64,000 nt of DNA, from contig OW799237.1 in NCBI GenBank assembly GCA_941918925.1, positions 55,974,997-56,038,996 of the forward strand, read 5' to 3'. Below, piece by piece: positions 20,493 through 31,826 of this stretch; position 1 is the first letter of the stretch; every line of letters starts with the position of its first letter. The stretch comes from Phyto melanocephala. Its lineage: Eukaryota > Arthropoda > Insecta > Diptera > Rhinophoridae. The translations under genes and the position numbers were made by a program. Below the pieces are notes generated by a model that was given only the letters and a program-made list of their open reading frames with translations, was not told the origin of the DNA and ran no database searches.

Positions 20493-21617
20493 CACAGTGA
20501 GACAGCTCTAAAGTAACAGCGGCAAAAATAGTTTTTGGCGTGTCGTCCAATTTGGATGAAATTTTCACAGTATATTAACAGATATATGAGTAACAATTCC
20601 CTGAAATTTGAGATTCATAACTTCATTACTTTTTGGTCTAGAGCAAGTCAAAGTTGAGGTATGCTAACGCGCTTGAAATATGTTGGTTCAATATGTAATA
20701 TTCAAAAGCTTATCAATAAAAAAATACATAATAAATATAACCTTAAAGTATTTTTTTAATTAATTTAGTTGTTGTAAAATGAGTAGATAAAAAAATAAAT
20801 TTAAAAAAAGAAACACAAAAAAAAATTTCTTTACAACAGAATTGTGGTGTAAAAATTTAACATTTTGCATTTTCAATGGACTAGGAAATATAGAGCAGCC
20901 CCTCGCCCTAGGTGCAGACTTATATCAAATGAAAGATTGAAGTCTCAGCTTTCATTTAAAGTAGAGGACATATAGCAAAATCTACATATTTGAGAGTGCA
21001 TATAATTATACAAGTTTATATAAAGTGTTAAAAAAAGTTTACAAGGTCATGGATAATTCAATAATTTTTTATAGTGCAATTTCTGATATTTGGATCGATA
21101 GCAATAAAGATATTGAAAAAATTAGAATACCATGATGATATTAAAAAATTATTGATAGAATGAAAAAAATTTTTCTTTTTTATTGCATTTTAATGGGAAG
21201 TGGGTGTAAGAGTGGGCGTGTTATTGTAATTTTTGCATGAAACATTTTAAATTATATAAATAATAATAATATCAAATTTGAAGATTATATCTAAAATATT
21301 TTAGAAAATATGGCACTTTTTATGTTGAGGTTGTATGGGGGGTGGGGGTAAAACTGGGCCAAAGTCCAAAACTTTATTCCGATAATGTTTGTAACAATAT
21401 AACATTCAAGTATACCAAAATTTAAAGTTATCCCTTAAGTATTACGGACAATACGGCATTTTACAAATTTCGATTGTATGGGAGGTGGGCGTAAAAGTGG
21501 GCGAATTTTCTTAATTTTTTTTTTTTTTAAACTGGAATTGTCTCAAAAGTAACCTGTGCAAAATTTCAGAACTCTGCAATTACTCCTTGTATTTAATGCC
21601 GGCGTTGTCTCACTGTG
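20493..21617. mobile_element. Transib-like non-autonomous element, copy 1 (1125 bp)
   Basis: Ends CACAGTGAGACA and TGTCTCACTGTG with 5-bp TSD CGACG (20488-20492 and 21618-21622). A GC-rich 5-bp TSD and a CAC-WRTG-type heptamer identify the Transib superfamily, the source of RAG1. Removing the element and one TSD restores the pol frame exactly. It has no transposase. It matches copy 2 closely but lacks about 274 internal bp. Confidence 0.85.
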
Positions 21618-22785
21618 CGACGTGGCGAAACAACCGGAAAAGTTCCCAGATTTTACGGTTTTGAACGGTTACCTATATCGCCACATTCCAACAGCAGACG
21701 AGGGTGAGGACTGTGTGCCATGGAAGTTATGTGTTCCAGTAGACCAGAGGAAGAGGGTATTAGAGGAAAATCATAATGCCACAACAGCAGGACATGTGGG
21801 AATAAGAAAAACATTGACACGCATAACAAATAAATACTATTGGCCTGGAATGTTTAGGGACATTAAGATGTACGTAAGAAGTTGCCAGGTTTGCCAACAG
21901 TACAAGCCAAATCAGAAGCTACCTGCGGGACATATGCTATCTTATATTGCGGAAGAACCGTGGGCGATAGTATGTGCAGATTTTGTAGGCCCATTGCCCA
22001 GGTCAAAACAGGGCCATAATACGTTACTGGTTTTCACTGATAAATTTTCCAAGTGGTCAGAGCTGGTGCCATTGCGCAAAGCAACGGGCGAAACACTGCG
22101 AAAGGCTTTCCGAGAGAGACTTCTGGCTAATTATGGAGTGCCGAAAGTACTTATAACCGATAACGGTACCCAGTTTACTAGCAAAACATTTCGAGCGTAC
22201 TTAAACATGATTGGAGTCCGCCAACAATTCACAGCTCCTTATACGCCACAGGAGAATCCCACAGAACGTGTAAATCGTACGGTGAAAACCATGATTGCGC
22301 AGTATGCAGGTGCAAATCAAAAAACCTGGAGCGAGGTGCTACCTGAAATACAACTAGCGATCAATACTGCTAAGTCTGATACAACACAGTACAGCGCTGC
22401 TTTTCTGGTACAAGGAAGGGAGCCAAGGCTTCCAAACGCCCTATACGATGAAGTGACCCCAGGAACAGGTACCAATAATCAACATCCTCAGAACAAATCG
22501 GGGATGTTGAAACAAATTTTTGGGCTGGTAAGGAAAAACCTGGTGAAAGCAGCAAAAGATCAGGCTCGCCACTACAATCTACGCCGGCGGAAGTGGAAAC
22601 CGAAGGTAGGGGAGCTCGTTTGGGTAAAAAAAAAAAAAGTTAGCCCCAAAATTTGCAGGTCCCTACCGCATACACAGGCTGGTGTCCCCTGTCATAACAG
22701 AAATTCGTAAAGATGGTGAAAAACGCAGTAGAACGGCACATATAAGTGAGCTTAAAACATTTAAAGGTGACCTGGAGAAGATTTA
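21618..22785 (+). pseudogene. pol: Pol, integrase part
   Basis: It continues pol after Transib. It shows the H2C2 zinc domain (ENHNATTAGHVG, CQVCQQYKPNQ), the DDE core (ADFVGPLP with D, ITDNGTQF with D, NPTERVNRTVK with E) and a C-terminal part starting RRRKWKPKVGELVWV. A run of 13 A at about 22627-22639 shifts the frame; the tail (FAGPYRIHRL, TAHISELK) continues in the next frame to TAA 22783-22785. All catalytic residues are present. Confidence 0.9.
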
Positions 22786-23110
22786 ATAAAATGGCTAGAA
22801 ACAAAAAAAAAAGGAAAAAAAAGGAGGAAAATATAGATGATAGGTAAATGAGAATAAGGCAAAAAAGAAAAAAAAAACAATATAAGATAATAAAATAAAT
22901 TATAATATCTATACATTTATAACAGAATAAATAAAAAAAAAAATAATATAATATAATATCTACACATATATAATATAATAAATAAAAAGAAAAAAAAAAT
23001 ATAAAAGAAAAAAAATAATAGAATCAATAAGAAAATAATATAATATCCACACATATATAATATAATAGAATAGATAAAAATAAAAAAAAATAAAAAAAAC
23101 CCTCAACGGT
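22786..23110. repeat. A-rich simple repeat downstream of pol
   Basis: Almost purely A/T with long A runs. 'acatatataatataataaataaaaa' style units recur near 22965 and 23050. It has no coding potential. Confidence 0.7.
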
Positions 23111-23122
23111 AACACTGTTGAA

Positions 23123-23772
23123 CGGGCTGATCGGAAACGAGAAAGCCGACAAATTATCCAAAATGGGAGCTCTTTTGAGTACTATAACTTTGGAGAACGC
23201 CAAACCCCTTAAACGATTTAAGGATGAACTTAAACGTTGGGCAATGGAAGAACATGTCAGAAAATGGCAAAGCACTGATGTCGGTAAGGTGACAAGAACA
23301 CTCTGGGGTGACCCAAATCTTGGGAAGTCAAAGGAGATTTTGAGACTAAGTAGACCTACACTTGGGAAATTAACCGGTGTAATTACAGGTCATACGGAGT
23401 TGAGAACTCATTTAGCACGCATGGGATTATCTGAGGAGACGACATGTAGAGCTTGTGAGGAAGAGGATGAGACCCTGGTACACTACCTCTGTCATTGTCC
23501 TGCGTTTGGGCATATTAGACGCGAAAATTTTACAGTAGATAATATGCCGAACTTGGAATACCTGGGGAACTCGAACTGGAGATCCATAAGGCGTTACATT
23601 GAGGGGACTGGTTTCTTGGACTAGTCCGATATTTATGGGAAATTATGTTTATGGTTTTTTGTTTGGGAATTCCGTTTTCCACATGGAGCGCACAACATGC
23701 CAACTGGGCATAGGTGTATACCTGTCATGGGTTTGGGCTTTTATACCCCTCCTTTTCAACCTAACCTAACCT
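23123..23772 (+). mobile_element. 5'-truncated LOA-like LINE copy
   Basis: 650 bp nearly identical to 47546-48190 of the large LINE, beginning inside RNase H (GLIGNEKADKL) and ending in a CCTAA tail. A perfect 12-bp TSD, AACACTGTTGAA, lies at 23111-23122 and 23773-23784. The encoded C-terminal zinc motif CRACEEEDETLVHYLCHC is intact. It is a typical target-primed insertion into the Gypsy element. Confidence 0.92.
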
Positions 23773-24062
23773 AACACTGTTGAAGGTTCGATCAAACATT
23801 AGTAAAATTAAAACAAGTAAACGCGCAGAACACACACGGACAGATCCAACACCATAATCAGTTGATAATATACAGTGATAGTGAGAAGTAGTTGTGCAGA
23901 ATAAAATAAATAAATAACATTAAATAAAAATATTTCAACAACAAATCACAGGCATAGTAAGTACAATAACAAAATGTGTGTGTAGCTTGGCATAATAAAA
24001 TAAAAAATCCCGTTTGTAAATTGTGAGTGTCGGGTAGGGGAAAAAGTCGTGTGCGTGTCAAT

Positions 24063-24270
24063 AATAAAATTTAGAATAATAAAAAGAATACTAATAATAA
24101 AAAAATAATACTGATAATAATAATAATGATAATAATAATAATGATAATAATAATATTAAAAATAATAACAATAATAGTAATCGTAATAATAATAATAATA
24201 GGAATCGTAATAATAACACAAATAATAATCAGTATAATAATATGAAAATAACAATACAACGTGTACAATA
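24063..24270. repeat. Imperfect (AAT)n microsatellite
   Basis: About 200 bp dominated by AATAAT with GAT, CAT and GTA interruptions. Confidence 0.85.
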
Positions 24271-24456
24271 ATAATAAAACAATATTTTTAATTAATTAAA
24301 ATAATCTATACGGAGATAATTGGAAAAGTAAGAATAAAATGTATTGCGTAATAGTGGAAATGAAGTTAACGTAGAATTAGAAAGGGAGTAGTAAGTGAAG
24401 GGTGTAGCAAAAGGGGAAAGAGAAAATTAGAGGAAAAACCCTTAATTTAATTTCAG

Positions 24457-25218
24457 ATGAATCGTGGTCAAGATTTTCAACCCTTAATAGATGGGGATAT
24501 CATCACCATTTCGGATGACGAAAGCTGCCCGAACTCGGTAGGGGATGGAGATACCCTTAATTTTGGCAGTGAGTGCGTACTGTCACAAGAGTCGGGGAGA
24601 AGCTTGCTGACAGAGCCAGAGGGTGGTTGGTATGACCCCTACGAACAGATAGCTAGCTTACAGGCGACGGATGTGACACAATCCGAACCAGAGCCACGGA
24701 TACGATTTGTGGCTAGTATTGATCGGTATGTGCTGCGACGCGGGAAATATCGGCAATACATCGCCCAGATCGGGTTCACATGGACCGTGGAAGAGACCGA
24801 TAGCGAAGCAGAGGAAGAAGACCCTCTGGTAGAGTTCCCGGTGTCACCAAAACGACTGGTCATCATGAAAAGGAATGCGAGCCCTCCGAAAACCGCGCGG
24901 AAAGAAGAGCAAGATCCCTTGCTGCCCGTCAATGTAGAGGACCTAAGGCTCAGTGGAATTTCGGATGATACCATTTCGCTTGGAGGCATAAGTCTGGGCA
25001 GTATTGAGGAACTGATCCATAATGCTTTGCAGGAGGAGAACGAAGGCGCACAAGACCAGTTACCCGACGAAATCCAGTCGGAAATTAATTCAGCGGTTGC
25101 CAAAAGGAGAAAATTGTGTTTCCGACTGGATGTAGGGGGAAAATCGTACCGGATCCGAGTTTCTGCGAACGGAAGAGTGGTGGTGCGGTGCCTGCCGGAG
25201 AGAAAGGAGAAAGTGTGA
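24457..25218 (+). CDS. Third ORF in env position, unknown function
   Basis: 253 residues, open, ending TGA inside the first bases of the 3' LTR. An acceptor-like TTAATTTCAG directly precedes the ATG, which suggests expression from a spliced subgenomic RNA, as for env genes. But no signal peptide, membrane segment, furin site or cysteine pattern is visible, so it is not a recognisable envelope. The protein is acidic (SDDESC, ETDSEAEEED), with a basic patch VAKRRK at about 217 and a C-terminal region LDVGGKSYRIRVSANGRVVVR that looks like a small beta-rich fold. I do not recognise the family. Confidence 0.75.
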   Translation: MNRGQDFQPLIDGDIITISDDESCPNSVGDGDTLNFGSECVLSQESGRSLLTEPEGGWYDPYEQIASLQATDVTQSEPEPRIRFVASIDRYVLRRGKYRQYIAQIGFTWTVEETDSEAEEEDPLVEFPVSPKRLVIMKRNASPPKTARKEEQDPLLPVNVEDLRLSGISDDTISLGGISLGSIEELIHNALQEENEGAQDQLPDEIQSEINSAVAKRRKLCFRLDVGGKSYRIRVSANGRVVVRCLPERKEKV

Positions 25219-26325
25219 CGACCTAAAATTTTAGAAATTTTAGACACACATATTGATTTTTTTTATAATGTTTTAAAGTTAATAAAAGGAAGATTTACAA
25301 TTTAGCGTTTTACTGGAAAAAAATGGATTACATCCATACATTGGGGCGGATTACATCCGCAAATATTGTATTTTCGTTTCAGATACAGGAGATCAAAGGG
25401 TTCAAGGTCACGGGCAGGTGGTGGGTCAACACGGAATGTTACAGCCAGTACAGAGGGTCAACAGAGAAGCAACAGAGAAGTCAGCAGGAGTGCAAATGCA
25501 AAAGAGAAAAAAAAACCCACAAGCAGAGACGATGGCAACCCATGAAAGTTAGAACGCAGCAAACAACATCAAACACACAGGCGCGCAACTTACAACATCT
25601 ACACAGGACAACGCAGAGAGCACAACAAACCTGACACAACCACCGCTATCGGTTCGAACATAGCAGAGTGTAGTTGCTACAAAGCGACAGTTTTGCAGCT
25701 AAATCAGGGTATATAAGGAGGGGCACGACAACAATGAAGGAAGTCTGATGGTAACTGTGAACAGAGTCGGTGATCAAATACTAGTGAAAACGCTGAAGAG
25801 AAAATTATTATAAAATAAAACGGTAAAGTAAAGGTTGTGTAAGGCTGGTAAGAAATCGCAATACTTTTAACGAGCAAGTGCTAGGAAAGTATTTAACTAA
25901 TTGGTAACACCAATCATAGTTTGTATAGCATAGGAACTGGTTTACAATCAGTGAGTGAGAAGGATTTACATCCAACTTAGCTCCAACGGATTACATCCAA
26001 CGGGGAAAGGAGAATAGGGCACTGCTCAGTACTAGGAATCGATAAATATTTTCCTGGAAGTAAACACTCGGAAAATAGAGGGCTAAGAGTAGAATTTGGA
26101 TTACATCCGAATTATAAAATAGAGCATAGGAGAAGCTAGGAGGATTAGGAGCAAAACCCAGTTTATACCCCACCTTAACGCTACCGTAAGGCAGAAACTT
26201 ACAGAATAATAAAGACCAATAAAGTAGTGAAAGAGAAAATTGCGGTGTGATTATTTATGTAAGGGACCCTGGACAAGACTGAGTATTACCCCAGCTTAAC
26301 CCGGAGCAACCGGAGGTTCTTTACA
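25214..26325 (+). repeat. 3' LTR
   Basis: Begins TGTGACGACC and ends TTCTTTACA, followed by the TSD TACT. Nearly identical to the 5' LTR; the extra ten bases are a local duplication near 26130. Confidence 0.95.
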
Positions 26326-26329
26326 TACT

Positions 26330-27179
26330 TCATTATTCAAGTCCACCTTACATGCTTACGAATCATAAATACACATGGACACATTTTTAAATTGTACCAA
26401 GTAGCTCGCGGTAGTACCACGGTACCCACAAGGTCAAAAATGTACAATAAAAAGTACAATTGTACCATGATTTCCATCCGTGCGTCATACTCATTGGTTT
26501 TATGTCAGTGGTGGGCGCAACTAAAACTGTGCTTGTATTGATGCTTATTAGTATTAGTGAGATGGCAGAAGTACCCACCAATCACAAAGGCAAGCGTTTG
26601 AAATATAATGGTGCATTATATTTCCTCATTTAATATTTTACGCATTTGAAGTAAAAATATTTTGCAAATTGTGTATTACTTAACTAAGGGAATAAGAAGA
26701 ATATGCTACTAGCGAATTATTCGTTCCTGTTTATATATTTTTTTAGCATAACATCATTTATTTGAAATGAAACACGCTTGTTTGCTGGGTAAATTCTCTT
26801 GAAATTCTCTGTCTCATCGACAACTAAATTAAAGAGGCTAAGAATACGTGTGAAATCTCTCGCGTTTTTTGTTTTTTTACCAGTTGTCGATATGTCTTGG
26901 GTGATTTTTTGCTACAATATTTTTTTTTGCAAGAAATACCGTTATACATTTGTTTTCGCGTTTTGCTTCATTTGGAAGTTGCATCTGTTGTTTAGTTTTA
27001 AGTAAACTTTTAATTGTGTCACAAGTGTTTTAGGTGTGAAATAAAGCGTTTAATATTTAAAAATAAAAAAAAAATATACGCAACTTTTTCACCGGTAAGT
27101 TTTAATTATTATATATGAAACACAAACAATGTATTTCATTATCATAATTTAAACTAAAAATTATTATTTTTAGGAATTG
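26330..27179 (+). other. hAT 5' region, probable UTR exon
   Basis: Non-coding by inspection. An inverted repeat AAATATAATGGTGCATTATATTT lies at about 26600-26623. A donor-like CCGGTAAGT occurs at 27090-27100 and an acceptor-like TTTTTAG at about 27170, which may mark a 5' UTR intron of the hAT transposase gene. Confidence 0.4.
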
Positions 27180-28951
27180 GTGTTAGAAAAACGCGAGCTT
27201 CAACCAAATGAAGAGGCTATACAAGAAAAAATGTATGCGATTCCTTGCCACAAGAACCAGTGGTATCAGATCCAGTGATCCAAGAAGCAATAGGGGAAGA
27301 TTTTGCTGAAAATTGGCCTATAAATGATATTGGACAGTGGGTTGGTCGCGTATTTGTAATGGAAGACAGTGCTAAAAGAGAAATACTAAATAACTGCTGG
27401 ATACCACCGCCGAATTATAATTTTGCCGAATATTTCGCTGACCCAAAAAGAACATTTTGTCACTACAAATACTCCTTGGCTTGCGTAATCCAAAAAATTG
27501 AAGGGATCAGTTTGTTTGTATTGCGTTATTTTTCCTCCAAAAAACGTAGAAGGGTATACAGGATTATTTATTATAAAAGCTTTTGTACGCTATAAACAAA
27601 TGCATGAGTATTGCAAAAAGCATGCTAGTAATCAATGGCATAATTAAGCGGTAGAAGCAGCGAAATTATTTTTGACAAATATTCCAGTAGACGCAATGAT
27701 GGTTTCAGGTCATAAGAAACTGATTGAGGAGAAGCGTAAAATTGTTACCCCCATCACAACATGTATTTTATTTTGCGGAACACATGACATGGCTTTGCGA
27801 GGAAAAAATCAATACAGAACTACTCCAGGTAGTATAGTTTCTTAATAAAGAAAATTTTATATTATAAATTTTTTTATTTATGTAGGTATTTTCCAAGATC
27901 TAATAAGTCTGAGAATCGATTGTGGCGACCAGATTTTGCAAAGGCATTTAGATAATTCGAACAAAAATGCAAAATACTTGTCACCACAAATCCAAAATCA
28001 ATTAATTACTATATGTGACTTAATAATAAAAGACGACATCCTGCAGGACATAAAAAAATCTTTTGCGTACAGCATATTAGCTGACGAAACAGCGGATATA
28101 TCGGGGAAAAAGCAACTACCTGTTGTAATACGCTTTTTTGACGAGGAAAAATATTTAATTCGAAAAGAATTTCTTGGGTTTGTGGAATTAAATGCAATGA
28201 ATGCAAAATTTATTGCCGAAGAAATTCAAAATTTTATATCGACATTGCAACTGAATGAATCTAAATGTGTTGGGCAGGGCTATGATGGTTGTAGTACTAT
28301 GGCTGGAAAAGAAGGAGGTGTACGAAATATTTTGAGGCAAAAATTTAAAAAAGCCCTTTTTTTCATTGTGCTAGCCATAAACTGAACCTCGATCTAAACG
28401 TTCTTCCAGAAATTAGAAACACGATGGTATGTATTTAAGTGGTTACGGGTTTACAATTAATTCATCTTCAATCTTTTCATTTACAGGTACAATAAATTTT
28501 TTCGGGAATCACCTTTGAGAAAAAAGTGCATTCCAAGTATCCCAATGCTCTGCGAGACACGTTGGTCACACAAATATAAAAGTATCACGCGTTTCACAGA
28601 AAATTTTGTTGATATTGTGGAAACATTGGAAAGGTTAACAGGTGAAGGAAATCAGAACACGCGGAAACATGCCTTTCAACTCCATTGCGCAGCCACTCAA
28701 CCCGTTTTAGTTTTTAGTGTTTTTGTAATTGCACAGTATTCCCTTCTGTTGGAACCAACTGCAAATATTTTGCAGTCTAAAACTATGGGTTTATTGCAAT
28801 GTGCCAAGCAAATAAAATTAATAATGTCCGTTCTAAAGGAACGCCGAACTAATGCACAGGGCATTGTGGACGGATTGCTTTTTTTCTATTCAAGAAAACA
28901 CAGCCAATTTAGGAATAGACATGTCTGTTCCAACACACAGAAAAAAGATTG
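27180..28951 (+). pseudogene. hAT transposase, N-terminal and catalytic part
   Basis: Homology to DUF4371/ZMYM1-like hAT transposases starts around 27240 (PVIQEAIGEDFAENWP). It passes several stops, then is clear from 27895: NQLITICDLIIKDDIL, SILADETADISGKKQ (catalytic D) and CVGQGYDGCSTMAG (second D). Introns with consensus ends lie at 27839-27885 and 28427-28486. A T-run near 28366 shifts the frame before the CASHKLNL motif. After 28500 the helical insertion domain follows (CETRWSHKYKSI, LEPTANILQSKTMGLL, SVPTHRKKIG). Homology stops near 28960. Confidence 0.82.
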
Positions 28952-28959
28952 GTTGTAAA

Positions 28960-30511
28960 ACGGTAAAAACAATAAAAATATATTAAAAAGAACTAATATA
29001 TAATTGCAACTATTAAAATATTTTAAAAGAAACAGATTTTGTATATCTATAAACGTTAAATCATAATTGTATTGGAAATTTATTACTCATAACACTATAA
29101 TCAATTCTCCTAACTAAATTGATCAACAACAAAAATTTATATTCCGATAGAGTTGTCCCAACCAAATTTAATTACGTGTATTAGAGATCAATACTCAATA
29201 TTGATCTGAATAAAAAAAATTCATTTATGTCAAAGTATTTTAAAAGAAAAATAATTTATCGGTTGTTGTAACCAATTATTAATTACATTTATTATTATTT
29301 GATTACAACAAAAGACTAAAAATGATTATTTTTTTTAATTTACAACTGAAAAAAGGTTGTATGTAATAATTATTGGTTATAACTATTGAATAAAAAAATA
29401 TTTTTTAATTAAAATTGAGTTTCTTGTCATATTTTAAAAAAATTCATACAAGTCAACACAAAATTGTAATAAATTATTTAAATTTGTAAAAAATATAAAT
29501 TAATATCAAAATATAAAAAAAAAATACTTAAAATTTACATTTGTGATAAAAAATTGAGATACTGTAATTAAGGTAAGAAATCATTTATTATCTTTTTTAA
29601 GGAATATACAATATTTTCATTCTTATGTACATATGTATGTACTTATATTAACACAACTTTTCTCTTTAACAGATTATTCGTATCATATTATGCCAACTAG
29701 TTTACCTGCAACGTACATATGTACATATTATTTCAAAAAGGTGCTCTTAAAGAGTTTTGAAGACAGCAGTTATGGATAAAAGCTATATTCTTTAAGAAAA
29801 CATTTTAAACAAAGTACCCAAACACTGTGTTAGATAAATCCATCGGTTTATATAAAATTACGCCAAACTTTAAACGTTGGTCTTGAAATTATTAAGGAAT
29901 ATATTTCAAAGATACATACGATTTTACCCAGCAACTTGTAAGATTATTAGTTTTAATAACATGAACACACATACTTATATCTAATTAAAATATACTTACA
30001 TATACTTGTTCTTATGAATTCAGATGTACTTATATTGATATGTTTCAAAATTAAATTAAAATACTTTTATAATATATGAACACATGTATATTAAATAAGT
30101 TTACATACTTATATACATATATGTATTAAAAAAAATCAAATAAATATTTAAAAATACGTGTTTAATTTTATTTATTACATTTTTCAATAAATGTAAATGA
30201 TTGTTCTTTTGCGGACACCAATCAAGCATAATACCAACTTATAATATCTGTTACCAGAACCATTGGCTTACTAAAATTTGCTGCTACTAATAAAACTGAA
30301 GTACGAGGAAACAAAATTTTCTATTACTATGAAGGAATTGAGAGATAGTACGTGGAACCGAATGAATTCGATTGGCAATAAATTCGGTTGTCACGACGAA
30401 TCTGTTTTCTGTGTGAAGGATAGTCTCTCGTCAAACGCACCGTTCAAACCCCCCATTTTCATCACCTGCTGAATACTGAAAGCGATCTATATACATTCCT
30501 TACACCCCTTT
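28960..30511. other. AT-rich stretch splitting the hAT gene, no gene seen
   Basis: It separates the two hAT coding segments. It is very AT-rich, with several 'gttgtaaccaattatt'-like short palindromes (about 29255-29385) and 'tacatatgtatgtac' motifs. One short frame at 30278-30472 has no recognisable domain. It probably holds unclassified inserted repeats. Confidence 0.4.
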
Positions 30512-31177
30512 CTGACTAGGCAAGTCACTTGCTCAAGTTAGTTTTTTATTTTCTTTTATTTTTCTTTGAACTTGCTTTCATGTTCAGACTCAGCAACTGA
30601 CTTGCCCAAGTTTCGTTCTCTTTTACTTATTATACTCTTCACACAGTGAAAAAGGGTATATATAGGTTTGTCATTCCGTTTGAAATTTCTACAATTATCA
30701 ATTATCTACACATACATACAAACGTGGTATACTGGTTAGAGTGAGCCAAAAAAATTTTTTTATTTTATATTTTATTAAAATTTTTATTGTTTTATTTTTA
30801 ATTTTTCTTTTAATTTATTTTTTTTAAGCACATAAGTAAACTAAATGTATAATATTACAATGGGATGTTTTTATGTATGTATGTTTTGTATGTACGTATT
30901 TCATATGAGATAAATGGTGACATAAACAATTGTTGTTGCATGACAACACGTTGTGAAGGGTTTATAAGATTCGGCATGGCCGAATATAGCACTCTTGTTT
31001 GTTTTTATTACTCTTTTGTTTTTGGTTTCTCAACAAAAACTTGCTCGTACTTGCCGAGTACAGGCAAGTGTGTACTCAAAAATGAGCAAGTTTCTTCCTC
31101 TTAACCCGACCTTACCCCTTTTGCCTATAAACATAACACTTGCGCAAGTCACTTGCGCAAGTGACTTGCCTAGTCTG
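30512..31177. mobile_element. TIR element rich in CAAGT/ACTTG motifs, interrupted by a Helentron
   Basis: The ends are inverted repeats: CTGACTAGGCAAGTCACTTGC at 30512 and its near-perfect complement at 31157-31177. Inside, ACTTGC/GCAAGT recurs many times. About 290 bp remain without the Helentron at 30629-31003. The superfamily is unknown; no duplication was recognised. Confidence 0.6.
30629..31003 (+). mobile_element. Helentron type 1, short copy
   Basis: Head TATACTCTTCACACAGTG, 'gggtatatataggtttgtcattccg'; tail 'gaagggtttataagattcggcatggccgaatatagcactcttg'. Contains 'tatactggttagagtgagcc', which aligns with a tRNA-like block in other copies. It is 375 bp with no coding. Confidence 0.78.
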
Positions 31178-31239
31178 AAAGCCGTGTTATATAGATTCTT
31201 TAATTTCATCACTGGACAGAAGATTTAATAAAGAGAATA

Positions 31240-31738
31240 GGCCAGTGTTTGCAATTCATTGTTTGCACCCGTCAAACATGCTTTCTTTGAAGCTGGAAGA
31301 ACTTAAAGATGCCACAAAAACGTTGGAGCATTTTTGAGAGTTGGATGATTTGGAAGGAGAAATTGAGCTTTGGTATAATTCTTGGCAACAAAAAAAATGG
31401 GTAAAGACGAATTAGCCGACTTAGAGCTGGCGAGTATTTTGAAAGACGCTGGATTATTTTATCCAAATATAAAGAAGGCCGTGCGCTACTGCAACTGTTG
31501 AGCGGTCATTTAGCACTTTAAGGCGAGTAAAAACATGGTTGCGCTCCACAATGACTGAAGCTCGTTTAAACGGTAAAATAATACGCAATTTTATTTATTA
31601 TCAAAAAATAAGTATATATATATTGCAGGACTATGTATGCTAAGCGTCCACCGAAAATTGGTAACCGAGAAGGACGAATTTTTGGAAAAAATTGTAGAAA
31701 AATTTTCAGAAGATCCACGCAGATTACTTCTCAAATAG
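31240..31738 (+). pseudogene. hAT transposase, C-terminal dimerisation segment
   Basis: Fragments read LEELKDATKTLEHF (with a stop), then ELADLELASILKDAGLFYPN, AVRYCNCERSFSTLRRVKTW and LRSTMTEARLNG, the hAT C-terminal dimerisation motif with its conserved glutamate. A 56-nt intron (31573-31628, GTAAAA...TTGCAG) follows, then LSVHRKLV and a TAG at 31736-31738. A frameshift lies near 31490. Confidence 0.82.
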
Positions 31739-31826
31739 ATCGAAATTGTAATAATCATAAAAAATCATAATGATAAAAAATCATAATTTTCGTAGCACCA
31801 CCCTATTTCATATCCTGGCTACGCCT

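Larger units (their letters stand above)
16339..26325 (+). mobile_element. Gypsy/Ty3-type LTR retrotransposon
   Basis: It has two LTRs of 1102 and 1112 bp, TSD TACT (16335-16338, 26326-26329), a tRNA-Lys-type primer binding site, gag, a pol in the -1 frame with protease, RT, RNase H and integrase, and a third ORF. The LTRs differ by fewer than about ten substitutions seen by eye plus one ~10-bp insertion, so the insertion is young. Long LTRs, the tRNA-Lys PBS and an env-position ORF recall the Osvaldo/Ulysses lineage (inference). It is inactivated by a nonsense codon in pol, a Transib insertion, an A-run frameshift and a LINE insertion. Confidence 0.93.

Noticed and set aside
24457..25218. 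Env gene of an insect retrovirus
   Set aside because: Position fits, but there is no signal peptide, transmembrane segment, cysteine pattern or cleavage site.
24639..25247. 202-codon minus-strand frame
   Set aside because: It is antisense to the third Gypsy ORF and crosses into the LTR; serine-rich composition is a mirror of the acidic coding strand.
26505..26590. Small element with CAGTGGTGGGCGC and a facing ACCCACC block
   Set aside because: The inverted match is too short and no duplication was found.
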